64,000 nt of DNA, from contig CM075943.1 in assembly GCA_038030265.1 (NCBI GenBank), forward strand, positions 35,340,001 to 35,404,000, read 5' to 3'. A program made the translations under genes and the position numbers. The notes beneath the pieces are model-generated. The model saw only the letters and a program-made list of their open reading frames with translations. It was not told the origin of the DNA and made no database searches. Below are positions 12,066 through 23,772 of the stretch, one piece after another; the first letter of the stretch is position 1; every line of letters begins with the position of its first letter. The DNA is from Corythucha ciliata. Lineage: Eukaryota > Arthropoda > Insecta > Hemiptera > Tingidae.

Positions 12066-12382
12066 TGGTTGGGCTTTGGAAGTGGTTTGATCCTTGCCCT
12101 GTATAAGGGGCCTGACGGGGGATTGAAATGTTAGGAAAAATCGTAAATTTCTAACATAAACACACGTTCCTTTTTTATGCGGCGGAAACCACCATTGCAC
12201 TCGCTGTTCGCCTCGCTTTGGCATTCGCAGCGTTCGCCTCAGTATGACAGTATTATTTACACGAGTCAGAGAGAATGCGAGCGCCGATTACATAGAGGGA
12301 AGTCCCTTTCTCGAGGAAAATTACCAATGTTCGTTCCTTTAATCCAGACTCCAGAGAAAGCTGCTTTCTGCAAAAATTGAAC

Positions 12383-12384
<2 letters not shown>

Positions 12385-12460
<76 letters not shown>

Positions 12461-12468
12461 TTACTACT
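12385..12468 (+). repeat. (ACT)n trinucleotide microsatellite
   Basis: About 28 near-perfect ACT units. The leucine-run frame starting at 12,377 is a translation of this microsatellite, not a protein. Confidence 0.95.
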
Positions 12469-13014
12469 GTACGCTTCCCTATGCTTCCGTGGAATTTATA
12501 AATGCAAATGTATTTTATTGTCTACGTATACGCTCGCACGAATTCTACGTAGGCATGCATGGGTACGATACACGATACAAATACCAGTTATATTGTTCCT
12601 GGAAAAGATCGTATCGTGTCAGTGTGAGAATCACCATTGACTTCTATGTTTCCTTATTTTCGTACGGTTTTTGTGTGAAGAGAACGCACGACAAGAAACT
12701 CATTATAAATTTATAAGTGTTAAATGCTTCCTCGTCGAATATAGAACAATAGCTGTTGAAAGCGCCTGAATCGAAAGTTTCCAAGAAGAAAGAAAATTCC
12801 GAATTGTGCATAAATTAATGCATAAGCACTAATTAAACATGAAAACACTCACTACGCGGCTTTTCCCGCGCCTTACGCCAATTTCCAGGCCAGGGAAATT
12901 TGGAAAATAAATACAATATAGTGACTTCATACAAGCGGGAAATTCAAATGCCCAAGTCTAAGAAATGATTAATTACTCTATAAATAAGAAGTATATTATG
13001 ATAAAAAAAATCAT
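12469..13014. other. No gene; segment shared with 15.9 kb
   Basis: 12,877-13,000 ('ccaggccagggaaatttgg' through 'aagaaatgattaatt') resembles 15,908-16,020, so this is another dispersed repeat. The rest is unrecognised. Confidence 0.4.
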
Positions 13015-13148
13015 AATGGGGAACTTGCATGAATCTCAGATTGGGTAGAAAAGCATACCGGTGATTTGACCCGTGAACTGAAGGATAACAACGGAAGTTG
13101 CAACCCGATTGGTGCGTTTTAAGATTTTTAAAAAAGGTTCAAAGTTCT
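13015..13148 (+). mobile_element. MITE family E, truncated left end
   Basis: Matches the first 130 bases of the E element at 1,831 and then breaks off at 'aaagttcttcc', where it joins repeat Q. Confidence 0.7.
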
Positions 13149-13275
13149 TCCACCTTGACCTTGGCCCAAATGCAATACCGACCGGGGTCTTATGACTACT
13201 GATTTTTGTGCCAAACCGGGTTCGCTAAATTAACTTCTACGAGAGTTATCGTGCTAACAAGAAAACGGCCATAAA
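13149..13275 (-). repeat. Repeat Q fragment
   Basis: 'ccttgaccttggcccaaatg' through 'gttatcgtgctaacaagaaa' is the reverse complement of 43,262-43,380 and of the neighbouring unit at 43,557. Confidence 0.7.
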
Positions 13276-13299
13276 GATATATATGTACTATATGTATAT

Positions 13300-13781
13300 G
13301 TTGCATCCACTTGGCGAAATTGTCCACTTCATGAAATGGATGTCCGTTTCACGAAGTGGCTCCACTTTCCGTAATTTCAAAAAATTCCGCCATCTGGACA
13401 AAAAAAATGTCCATTTCTTGAAAAGGAAATCGCGTTTGTCCATTTGTTGAAATTAAGCTTTCTTACTGCAAGTGGATGCACAACATAATTTTTTAGCGGG
13501 TTTTTGAGTGCTCAGTAAAATAACCCTTTTAAATAAAAAACAATTGTTTCAGCACCTGGGATTCCTCACTCATCCATTTCACTAAATGGATAATGTTGTT
13601 GCATCCACTTGTAGTATGGAAGCTTGATTTCAGCAACTGGACAAACACGATTTCCTTTTCAAGAAATGGACAATTTTTTTGTCCAGATGTCGTAATTTTT
13701 TGAAGTTACGGCAAGTGGAGCCACTTCGTGAAATGGACATCCATTTCGTGAAATGGACAATTACTCGACATGGATACGACA
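13300..13781. mobile_element. Hairpin element M, copy 1
   Basis: The left half (13,300-13,492) is bounded by GTTGCATCCACTTG and its mirror CAAGTGGATGCAC. A right half (about 13,591-13,781) is its inverted copy, so the element is a hairpin made of hairpins around a 100-base centre. Short palindromes of the GTCCATTTC/GAAATGGAC type recur inside. Other copies lie at 15,286-15,775 and 17,832-18,322, with a half copy at 17,419-17,800. Confidence 0.8.
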
Positions 13782-13804
13782 TATATAGTATAAAGAAATA
13801 TTAT

Positions 13805-15282
13805 ATACAGGGTGGTCGGTTTTGAGTAGCCAAAAAAAAATTGGGTAATAGTACACCAAAAATGGGATAAAAAAGTCCTATTCGGATAGTGACCTATCTC
13901 TTTTTGTTTTCGAGTAATAATTTTTTTAGTGATTTTTAGCCGCAACTGAATTTTTCGCCGAAAAGCTGTTATTTCTCGGCTTCTACTTCACTTTTTTCCA
14001 AAAGTGATGGCAGTTTCGTAATCTACGGAAAATATTCTAAATCGTCAAAAACGCCTAAAAACGTAACGTATTCGTTGCGTTAATGCAAAAAAACCAATAA
14101 TTTGACTTCACAAAACAATTTACTGTGTCACCAAAAATAGCTTCACACGTTGTCAAACGACGTAAAAACTTCTCTGTTTTTCCAGCTTTCCAACGGTGTA
14201 CTCGAAGTAGAATTATCTCCCTCCTTTGACGAGAAATTTCGAAAAGAAGCGAAAAAGTCATACATTTTGGGCTAAAAATGTGAGTAATAACAGATGCGAA
14301 AATTCATTTGTTTGGCTCTCTTTCTTGAGAAATCCAAGCGCTGGCACAGTAAAAATTAAAATGTACTGCATTTGAAGAATAAACAACAAACAAACAAATT
14401 AATTAATAAACTGGACGACGAGGTGTTCGAATTTAGGGCGTCTGCTGGTTTTTTATTTTTTTATTTTGTTTTTATGTGTTGGACATGGTCCATGAACACC
14501 CTCACATTAGCAACGCCGAAGATGTCGACGGAACTTGCAATTCCACGATGGAAACTCAAGTTCCGTCGACATCTTCGGCTGCTAATGTGAGGGTTTAAAA
14601 GAGGATAAAAATAAAAAACCAGCAGACGCCCTAAATTCGCACACCTCTTCGTCCATTTTATTAAATTTTTTATTAGTTGTTTATTCTTCAAATGCAATAT
14701 TATTTTAATTTTTCTTGTGCCAGAGCTTGGTTTTCTCAAGAAAGAGAGCAAAACAAATGAATTTTCGCACCTGTTATTATTCACATTTTTAGCCCAAAAT
14801 GTATCACTTTTTCGCTTCTTTTCGAATTTTCTCGTCAAAGGAGGGAGATAATTCAACTTTCGAGTACACCGTTGGAAAGCTGGGAAAACGGAGAAGTTTT
14901 TATGACGTTTGACAACGTGTGAAGCAATTTTGGGTGACACAGTAAATTGTTTTATGAAGTCAAATTTTTGTTTTTTTTGCATTAACGCAACGAAACGTTA
15001 CGTTTTTAGGCGTTTTTGACCATTTAGAATATTGATTTTGCTATTTTCCCATAGCAAATTTTCCGTAGATTACGAAACTGCCATCACTTTTGGAAAAAAG
15101 TGAAGTAGAAGCTGAGAAATAACTGTTTTTCGTTGAAAAATACAGTTGCGCCTAAAAATCACTAAAAAAATTATTACTCAAAAACAAAAAGAGATAGGCC
15201 ACTATCCGAATAGGACTTTTTTATCCCATTTTTGGTGTACTATTACCCTTTTTTTTTTGCTACTCAAAACCGACCACCCTGT
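13805..15282. mobile_element. Giant palindromic element N (1.48 kb)
   Basis: CAGGGTGGTCGGTTTTGAG at 13,811 is mirrored by CTCAAAACCGACCACCCTG ending at 15,282. Inverted similarity holds across about 730 bases per arm to a centre near 14,547, where GATGTCGACGGAACTTG faces CAAGTTCCGTCGACATC. The arms differ by scattered substitutions and small indels, so the palindrome is old and not an immediate assembly fold-back. Flanks are TATA on both sides. The 173-codon minus frame at 14,461-14,982 has no domain, so the element is non-autonomous. Confidence 0.85.
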
Positions 15283-15285
15283 ATA

Positions 15286-15775
15286 TGTCGCATCCACTTG
15301 GCGAAATTGTCCACTTCATGAAATGGATGTCCGTTTCACGAAGTGGCTCCACTTTCCGTAATTTCAAAAAATTCCGCCATCTGGACAAAAAAAATGTCCA
15401 TTTCTTGAAAAGGAAATCGCGTTTGTCCAGTTACTGAAATTAAGCTTCCTTATACTACAAGTGGATGCACAACGTCATTTTTTAGCTGGTTTTTGAGTGC
15501 TCAATAAAATAACCTTTTTAAATAAAACAAAACTTGTTTCAGCGTCAGAGATTCCTCACTCATCCATTTCACGAAAAGGATAATATTGTGCATCCACTTG
15601 CAGTAAGGAAGCTTGATTTCAGCAATTGGACAAACACGAATTCCTTTTCAAGAAATGGATAATTTTTTTGTCCAGATGTCGTAATTTTTTGAAGTTACGG
15701 CAACTGGAGCCACTTCGTGAAATGGACATCCATTTCGTGAAGTGGACAATTACTCGACATGGATGCGACATATAC
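15286..15775. mobile_element. Hairpin element M, copy 2
   Basis: Same structure as 13,300-13,781, directly abutting the right end of palindrome N, so N lies between two M copies. Confidence 0.8.
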
Positions 15776-15783
15776 ATATGAAT

Positions 15784-15906
15784 TCCGGAGACCACTGAAT
15801 TCGTGTTCTAGAGGTTCTGAAACATGAAAAAAACATGACATGACCCATGTTTGCCACCACCACGACGAGACCAATAGTGCATTTTCAGAATGAAATGCAC
15901 TAAAAT
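15784..15906 (-). repeat. Repeat J copy (about 125 bp)
   Basis: Reverse complement of the unit 'tttagtgcatttcattctga ... cagtggtctccgg'. Other copies: 18,331-18,453, 20,561-20,675, 43,001-43,199 (partly doubled) and 48,278-48,406. The 96-codon minus frame through it is repeat-derived. Confidence 0.75.
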
Positions 15907-16381
15907 GCATTCCACAGCTTTCCTGGCCAGGGGAATTCGGAAAATATTTACAATATTGTGACGTCACCTCAAGCGGGAAATTCAAATACCAAATTCTAAG
16001 AAATGATTAATTCATTACTCAAATACCTAATATTGCCAATTAAGGTTGATTTCTTGTTTGAAACATGTTTTTCAATCTCTCCCGTCCATATCTGATTGTT
16101 AAAGGTTTAATTTTTTTTGTGTTGGAAATTACCTCAATGAGATGATCATTATCCATTAGCTTGACGGTCGCCTCAAGTCCGTTAAATCCTACTTCGAGGT
16201 CATTCTCAGTGGTTCGTTCTTCAACATTTTTAGTTGAGTGCAGAGCACTTCGTCTCATTTTAACGTCTCTGGAAACCCACTCGATAGGCATGAGAAAATG
16301 CATTTGTTTCTTGGCTTCGGCAGCTACAGCGTAAGGGCCGTTTCTAGGCGAATACTATCGCGGGGCCCTTGGGGTGTATTA
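15907..16381. other. No supported gene
   Basis: An 87-codon minus frame (16,040-16,303) reads plausibly as protein but has no recognised domain. An identical copy lies at 18,587-18,850 because of the duplication. It could be an exon of an unidentified gene; I do not call it. Confidence 0.3.
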
Positions 16382-16514
16382 GCTCCGTTCGTTTGTCAGT
16401 CCCACGAGATTTTGTAACCTCGCGGATTATCATGTGGAATAACGGGGAAAAAATGATAAAAGGTTAGTATTTTCAGTGCTGCTAGTGGAGCTCCGGACTA
16501 AAAACGAACGGAGC
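16382..16514. mobile_element. 133-bp MITE R with TATTA duplication
   Basis: GCTCCGTTCGTTTGTCAGTCC at the left is mirrored at the right with two mismatches. Both sides carry TATTA (16,377-16,381 and 16,515-16,519), a clean 5-bp target duplication. A second copy at 18,929-19,061 is part of the large duplication and not an independent insertion. Confidence 0.8.
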
Positions 16515-16631
16515 TATTACGTACATAATGCATATTATGTCGCCTAAGCAAATGTACTATTCGCCCAGTTCAATACCTTCAGCCTTAACTCTTTTTGGGG
16601 CAAATAATCCAAACGATGTGTCCATCCATAA

Positions 16632-17806
<1,175 letters not shown>

Positions 17807-19187
17807 CTACTCAAAACCGACCACCCTGTATATGTCGCATCCACTTGGCGAAATTGTCCACTTCATGAAATGGATGTCCGTTTCACGAAGTGGCTCCACT
17901 TTCCGTAATTTCAAAAAATTCCGCCATCTGGACAAAAAAAATGTCCATTTCTTGAAAAGGAAATCGCGTTTGTCCAGTTACTGAAATTAAGCTTCCTTAT
18001 ACTACAAGTGGATGCACAACGTCATTTTTTAGCTGGTTTTTGAGTGCTCAATAAAATAACCTTTTTAAATAAAACAAAACTTGTTTCAGCGTCAGAGATT
18101 CCTCACTCATCCATTTCACGAAAAGGATAATATTGTGCATCCACTTGCAGTAAGGAAGCTTGATTTCAGCAATTGGACAAACACGAATTCCTTTTCAAGA
18201 AATGGATAATTTTTTTGTCCAGATGTCGTAATTTTTTGAAGTTACGGCAACTGGAGCCACTTCGTGAAATGGACATCCATTTCGTGAAGTGGACAATTAC
18301 TCGACATGGATGCGACATATACATATGAATTCCGGAGACCACTGAATTCGTGTTCTAGAGGTTCTGAAACATGAAAAAAACATGACATGACCCATGTTTG
18401 CCACCACCACGACGAGACCAATAGTGCATTTTCAGAATGAAATGCACTAAAATGCATTCCACAGCTTTCCTGGCCAGGGGAATTCGGAAAATATTTACAA
18501 TATTGTGACGTCACCTCAAGCGGGAAATTCAAATACCAAATTCTAAGAAATGATTAATTCATTACTCAAATTCCTAATATTGCCAATTAAGGTTGATTTC
18601 TTGTTTGAAACATGTTTTTCAATCTCTCCCGTCCATATCTGATTGTTAAAGGTTTAATTTTTTTTGTGTTGGAAATTACCTCAATGAGATGATCATTATC
18701 CATTAGCTTGACGGTCGCCTCAAGTCCGTTAAATCCTACTTCGAGGTCATTCTCAGTGGTTCGTTCTTCAACATTTTTAGTTGAGTGCAGAGCACTTCGT
18801 CTCATTTTAACGTCTCTGGAAACCCACTCGATAGGCATGAGAAAATGCATTTGTTTCTTGGCTTCGGCAGCTACAGTGTAAGGGCCGTTTCTAGGCGAAT
18901 ACTATCGCGGGGCCCTTGGGGTGTATTAGCTCCGTTCGTTTGTCAGTCCCACGAGATTTTGTAACCTCGCGGATTATCATGTGGAATAACGGGGAAAAAA
19001 TGATAAAAGGTTAGTATTTTCAGTGCTGCTAGTGGAGCTCCGGACTAAAAACGAACGGAGCTATTACGTACATAATGCATATTATGTCGCCTAAGCAAAT
19101 GTACTATTCGCCCAGTTCAATACCTTCAGCCTTAACTCTTTTTGGGGCAAATAATCCAAACGATGTGTCCATCCATAATCTTTTTTT
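17807..19187 (+). repeat. Near-identical direct repeat of 15,260-16,640
   Basis: Offset 2,547 from 15,260. I noticed only two base differences (16,026/18,573 and 16,330/18,877) over about 1.38 kb. It contains second copies of M, J, the 87-codon frame and MITE R. This is consistent with two haplotypes of one locus placed in series, or with a very recent tandem duplication. Confidence 0.9.
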
Positions 19188-19551
19188 AAATATTCATTCC
19201 GAGACAGACAGGTAATTCTGGCGGTGGTTGATGTGCAATTGGAATTTTTGTGAGAGTTGACGTATTATTTGTATTTATTTATTGATTTTTTTCTTGTTTG
19301 TGCTTCTGGGGTGCTAGGACGTGGACCTATGACCAGCCACAAAGTGCAAAAATGGCTTGGTGCAGATAAAAATCCCACCTTGAGTGGTCAGGGGAGTCAG
19401 CAGGGGAAATTTTTTGGGACATGAGCAATATTTGACTTGCTGTATTTCAGTTTCTAATTGACTTACACAGCTGCATTTGCACGCCACTTGTTGGACAATT
19501 TTTCCACTTCAAACGTGCAAGCCGCCCGAGGGTAATAATACAAAATATAAA
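19188..19551. other. No recognised feature
   Basis: Intergenic; continues the unique sequence after the duplicated block. Confidence 0.35.
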
Positions 19552-19964
19552 AAGTTTTGTTCCGACAGCAGCCTGTCGGGAAAAGTGCATTTCATTCATG
19601 CGACAATCGAGTCGAACTCATAAGTTAGAACGATATCAATCGATTATGAATGACATTTAGGCCGAGGTATAGAAAGTCAAATCATAAAATCGTGTTTCTT
19701 TTTACCGCAGGCCCTCTTTTTTGGCACCAACTGAGGGGAACAAAATTATGAAAATGAAAAATGAAACAGAGTCCGGTTGGTTGCCTATACGATATGGGAA
19801 GGCGGACTCTTGTTAGAGGAGTTATTTGCAATTAAAATATTTATCCCGGCCTAAATTTCATTCATATTTGGTTGATAATCGTTTCTAACTTATGAGGTTC
19901 GACTCGATTGTCGCATGAATGAAATGCACTTTTCCCGACAGGCTGCTGTCGGAACAAAACTTTT
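19552..19964. mobile_element. Foldback element (arms about 110 bases)
   Basis: AAGTTTTGTTCCGACAGCAG at the left is mirrored by CTGCTGTCGGAACAAAACTT at the right. The mirrored similarity runs inward through 'catgcgacaatcgagtcgaa' to about 19,670 and 19,855. The sequence between is unrelated to anything else here. Confidence 0.8.
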
Positions 19965-19994
19965 TTCAGATTACGTTAATTTTCAGATCAGTTA

Positions 19995-20158
19995 AATTAG
20001 GTCAAATGGTATGTCACTATTCACCATTGCGGAATGCGGAGTGCCTGGGTTCGAATCCGAAACAATTTTTTTTTAAATTTTTTTTTGTTCCTCCCTTTTT
20101 GGCCCACCTCAGGATTTTTTACTCAAGATTTATTAGGCTGTAGGCAAATCAAATAAAG
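19995..20158 (+). repeat. tRNA-derived SINE candidate, copy 1
   Basis: An A-box-like stretch (TTAGGTCAAATGGTA) is followed 50 bases later by GGTTCGAATCC, an exact RNA polymerase III B box, then T-runs and a tail 'cctcaggattttttactc ... ggctgtaggcaaat'. The head does not fold into a complete tRNA. A second copy lies in reverse at 21,063-21,200. Confidence 0.55.
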
Positions 20159-20560
20159 AGACGGCTCAAAATTCAGTGTCAATGAAATTTTTTGGTAATT
20201 GGGTGGTCCAGTAAGGCATAGCGTTAATTTAATAGCTCCCCTCCGCCGAGAACTCCCCTGCCATATCAACGGATTTGGTTCACAAGGGTCTCATACGAAA
20301 GCGCGTTCATTTCTCATTACTCGAGTCAATTTTGGGGGCAATTGCAGCAACAGCCGTGCGGTAGCGAATTTTCAAATAATTCAAACCCCTCTTTCACACC
20401 GTTCCCGTGGACCGATTCATCTGGATCACGAACTCGTCCGAGATATTCACGCTATTGATTTTTAGACCAAATTTGGTTGCCCTAAGTCAAAAATTGCAAC
20501 CGTGATCGTGCTAACAAGCGAGGGGCCATATATATATATATATATATAGCAAATCGAACC
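20159..20560. other. No gene; small repeat Q fragment
   Basis: 'cgtgatcgtgctaacaag' near 20,500 resembles repeat Q, followed by a TA microsatellite. The 88-codon plus frame has no recognised domain. Confidence 0.35.
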
Positions 20561-20675
20561 GACCTCGGATTCGTGTTCTAGGGGTTCTGAAACGTGAAAA
20601 AAAAGTATCACAACCCATATGTGCGACCATCAGGGCGAGACCAATAGTGCATTTTTTGAATGAAATGCACTAAAA
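20561..20675 (-). repeat. Repeat J copy
   Basis: Diverged reverse-strand copy of the 125-base J unit, next to a TA microsatellite as at 43,200. Confidence 0.65.
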
Positions 20676-21062
20676 GGTGTGAAAAATTTGAGGTTTTCCG
20701 AGCACCTCAAACAGGGGTCTTTTGAATCTGCTAACTTGATTTTACCACAAATTGAACCCATCTCTTGACAGCATCGCAAATATTCAGCGATGTTCTATTT
20801 TTTGACACCCGATGGCTTAAATGAATGGCCTCATTTTCATCCGGATACCAGTTTTTGTTTAGTCCACAATTTTAAATTGGTGGATAATTTTTATTTGCAC
20901 GAAATTTTTCGAACAAAACTTTTTCCTTTGAGAAGTTAATTGATTTCACATCTTCTTGTTAATTATCTCTTGTTTTTTTTGGCAAAGAAATAACTTTTTT
21001 GATTATTAGACCTCACAGGTCCTTGCACGCGCCGTCGTAACTTTTTGATTGCGCGTTCCCCA
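20676..21062. other. No recognised feature
   Basis: No exon or recurrent repeat seen. Confidence 0.35.
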
Positions 21063-21200
21063 GGGTTAATTTGCCTATAGCCTAATGACTCTCCAGTGAA
21101 AAATCCTAAGGTGCGCAAAAAGGGAGAAAAAAAAGTAAAAATAAAAATTATGTTTTATATTTGAACCCAGGCACTTCGCACAACCGATTTAAGCGAATTA
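21063..21200 (-). repeat. tRNA-derived SINE candidate, copy 2
   Basis: Its reverse complement matches the SINE at 19,995-20,158: 'gtgcctgggttcaaat' (degraded B box), then 'ctccctttttgcgcaccttag' and 'ggctataggcaaat'. It lacks an intact A box. Confidence 0.5.
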
Positions 21201-21340
21201 ACAGGAAGAACGAAGTCCGGAAAATGGTCTTATGCAACCGGTTTTATGTTGCTGCATACGAAAATGGTCGTCTGCCTGGGGCACTTGCCCTTAGTGACCA
21301 GTCAAACTGCGCAAAGGGAAATTAACTAACCGGAAGAATA
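21190..21340 (-). repeat. Inverted unit of the 135-145 bp satellite
   Basis: 'ggaagaacgaagtccgg ... tcgtctgcctggggcac' is the reverse complement of the units at 21,890-22,735, so the satellite is present in both orientations around the MITE that follows. Confidence 0.6.
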
Positions 21341-21790
21341 TAGGGTGTTTCGCAACCAGTTGTGAATACTGAAAGAGGTGATACAACAGGTGATTTAGAG
21401 TCGATATTGTTCTTTTCGACTTTTTCGAAAACCCATTCGTTCCCGAGATATAGATTAAAATCGATATTTTTGGACATTCGTTACTTTTCCTCATTTAAGA
21501 GGGCGTAGCGCCGATACAAAAGCAAAAGAACAAAAACTAATCAGCTCGTTGGAAAGAGCGCAAAATTTCCTTCAAATTTGTGTGCGAAAATAGGAAAAAT
21601 ACCCCCTCCAACGATAATAAAATTAGCCCAGAACTTAACGAAAATCCTTTTCTATTTTTTTCCGTTACTATTCAAAGCGTGTTAACTTTCGAATGGGTTT
21701 TCGAAAAAGTTGAAAAGAACAATATCGACTCTAAATCACCTGTTGTATCACCTCTTTCAGTATTCACGACTGGTTGCGAAACACCCTGTA
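21341..21790. mobile_element. MITE with AGGGTGTTTCGC ends
   Basis: AGGGTGTTTCGCAACCAGT at the left is mirrored by its reverse complement at 21,770-21,788. The inverted match extends more than 100 bases ('aggtgatacaacaggtg'). The ends resemble the CAGGGTG...CACCCTG ends of element N and of the 33-39 kb composite. The 185-codon plus frame crossing it is not a gene. Confidence 0.8.
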
Positions 21791-21839
21791 TAGTCCTGAA
21801 ACAGGTCTCATTCAACAGGTTTCATGAACCTCAATACGA

Positions 21840-22735
21840 ATGCGATCGTCTGCGGCGTCGGCTTAGGGCATTTTCCGTTGGCGGGAAGCAATTTCCCTTC
21901 GCGCTATTTGACTGTTCACTGAGGGCAAATGCCCCTAGCCGACGCTGGCAGACGATCATTTTTGTATTCAGCTATATGAAACCTTTCGACATCGTTCTTC
22001 CGGTTAATAAATATCCATTGGAGTTTGACTGGCCACCGACGGCAAATGCTCCAGGCAGACGATCATATTCGCAATCATCCCCAAAGAACCTATCGAATAA
22101 GAGCAGTTTCAGGAATATGTTCTTACGGTTAATTTGAATATCCCAAATTTTGTGAGTTTGACGAGCCACAGAGAGCAAATGCCACAGGCAGACTTCGGCA
22201 GGCGATCATATTCGTAATCAGCTCCACAAAACCTTTTGAATGAGACTAGTTTCAGGACTATGATCTTCCGGTTAATTATTTTCCCTCTGTGCGGTTTGAC
22301 TGGTCACAGACGGCTAATGCCCCTGGCAGACTCCGCTATACGATCATTTTCGCATTCAGCCACATAAAACCTGTTGCATAACACCATTTCCCGGACTTTT
22401 TTTTCCGGCTAATTATTATCCCTAATTTAGTGATTTTGACTGGTGACCGAGGGCAAATGCCCCAAGTAGGCACCGGCAGACGATCATATTTGTAATCATC
22501 TTAGCAAAATCTATCGAATAAGACCAATTTCAGGACTATGTTCTTCCGTTTAATTTGAATTTCCCAAATTTCGTGAGTTTGACGAGCCACAGAGGGCAAT
22601 TCCTCAGGCAGACGATCATATTCGTAATCAGCTCCATAAAACCTTTCGAATGAGACCGTCTCAGAACTATCTTCTTCCGGTTAAATTCATGCCCCAAATT
22701 AAGGACTTTGATTAGCTATAAAATCCTTAGGCTTC
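21840..22735 (+). repeat. Satellite array, period about 135-145 bp
   Basis: The landmark 'ggcagacgatcat' recurs near 21,951, 22,053, 22,199, 22,339, 22,477 and 22,610, spaced 102, 146, 140, 138 and 133 bases. Each unit also contains 'gggcaaatgcccc' and 'ttcttccggttaattt'. Units are well diverged. The embedded small palindrome GGGCAAATGCCC is constant in most units. Confidence 0.75.
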
Positions 22736-23330
22736 AGGTACGGTATGGCAGACTCTCGGACTCGTAAATAGGAGGTCATGAGCTATCATTTTGCACACCC
22801 TTTGTGACTATGTTGATTCGGTTGAATGGGACTGTCGCTAGCTCTCGAACTACGAGGGACAGTAATGAAAGGAAGCTTCAATGGCTTGAGTCTGTCTATA
22901 TCAAATTGATGCGGAATGTTAATTTGCAGATAGATTCTAACAGAGTTTGTGAACAGTACAATCACATACTATTAGAAATGTATCGAAAGGCGAATGTAGT
23001 TAGCAGAGCAGAGCAATGGTGATGCCATTGGGGAGTGGTGGGGATGAGTACAATTACCATTCTCGTAAGGGAGTGGTTGATTTGTGGCTTCTAATTGCGC
23101 AGGATTTATACTTAGTTGCGTCATTTGCAGTGCAAGGGTAAGCTGTCTTTTTCGTTTTTGTTCTTGTTTTAGTTTTTACGTGTTAGTGTGAGATTTTAAG
23201 TAACGTATTGTTCGCTGCTATTCTTGTATATAGAGTCAATTGCTGAGGAGGGGTCACTGTTTGTGCCCGAAATGCATTCGACCATAATAAAGAAGACTGC
23301 GAATACGGTTGTAATTATTTCCTGATTGGG
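22736..23330 (+). other. Possible retroelement 3-prime end
   Basis: A 72-codon frame (22,804-23,022) has no recognised domain. Downstream, 23,243-23,300 holds CTGAGGAG, a short stem pair (GGG-CAC with GTG-CCC), CGAAAT and then AATAAAG, an order that resembles hammerhead-type sequences at retroelement ends. Speculative. Confidence 0.25.
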
Positions 23331-23719
23331 GAAGGAGAGGAGAATTTACAGAGGGACAACCGTACGAAGAAGGAGGTGAATAAAACCAAGAGTCTAAGTT
23401 GCGTTCATTTCATATTTTTGAAATTTTTTTTTCAAACTCGCCCTGGTGTTTGTCGGGCAATTATTTCCAAGTGTTTCGATTTGAGAATTTATTGGTGTTT
23501 CGATCTCTCCGTGTACTCACCTTTTTCCCGTTGATAAAACCCAAAGCGTCAAAAAAAAAAATCGGGTTTTAAAATAAAACAAAACGATTAAACACAAGCC
23601 ACGTCTCGGGTCATGAATAATGCATCAGCTAAGTGTTATTGACACGATGGTCGATAATGTAGGGAGGAGAATTATTAAATGATCGTAAAATGAGTTGGCT
23701 ATTCCAACAAAGAAAATAG

Positions 23720-23771
23720 GTAATAATTTTTTCTTCTTATTCTCCTTCTTCTTCTTCTTCTCTTATTTCAG
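23720..23771 (+). other. Candidate 5-prime UTR intron of the FAR gene
   Basis: AATAG/GTAATA at 23,719/23,720 and a pyrimidine tract ending TTATTTCAG/G at 23,771/23,772 define a 52-base intron just before the start codon. An open frame continues through it from a TTG codon, but it would encode a Phe-rich stretch made from the splice-acceptor tract, so splicing is the better reading. Confidence 0.55.
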
Positions 23772-23772
23772 G

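Noticed and set aside
12377..12640. Leucine-run protein frame
   Set aside because: It is the ACT microsatellite read in one frame.
14461..14982. 173-codon minus frame in the centre of palindrome N
   Set aside because: It crosses the palindrome centre and has no domain; such frames arise readily in palindromes.
21840..22735. CRISPR-like array
   Set aside because: Units are diverged 135-145 bp satellite monomers in a eukaryotic context; no conserved short repeat with unique spacers.
23695..23772. Longer FAR start from a TTG codon upstream
   Set aside because: It would translate a pyrimidine-rich splice-acceptor tract; ATG at 23,773 after a good AG acceptor matches the usual FAR N-terminus.
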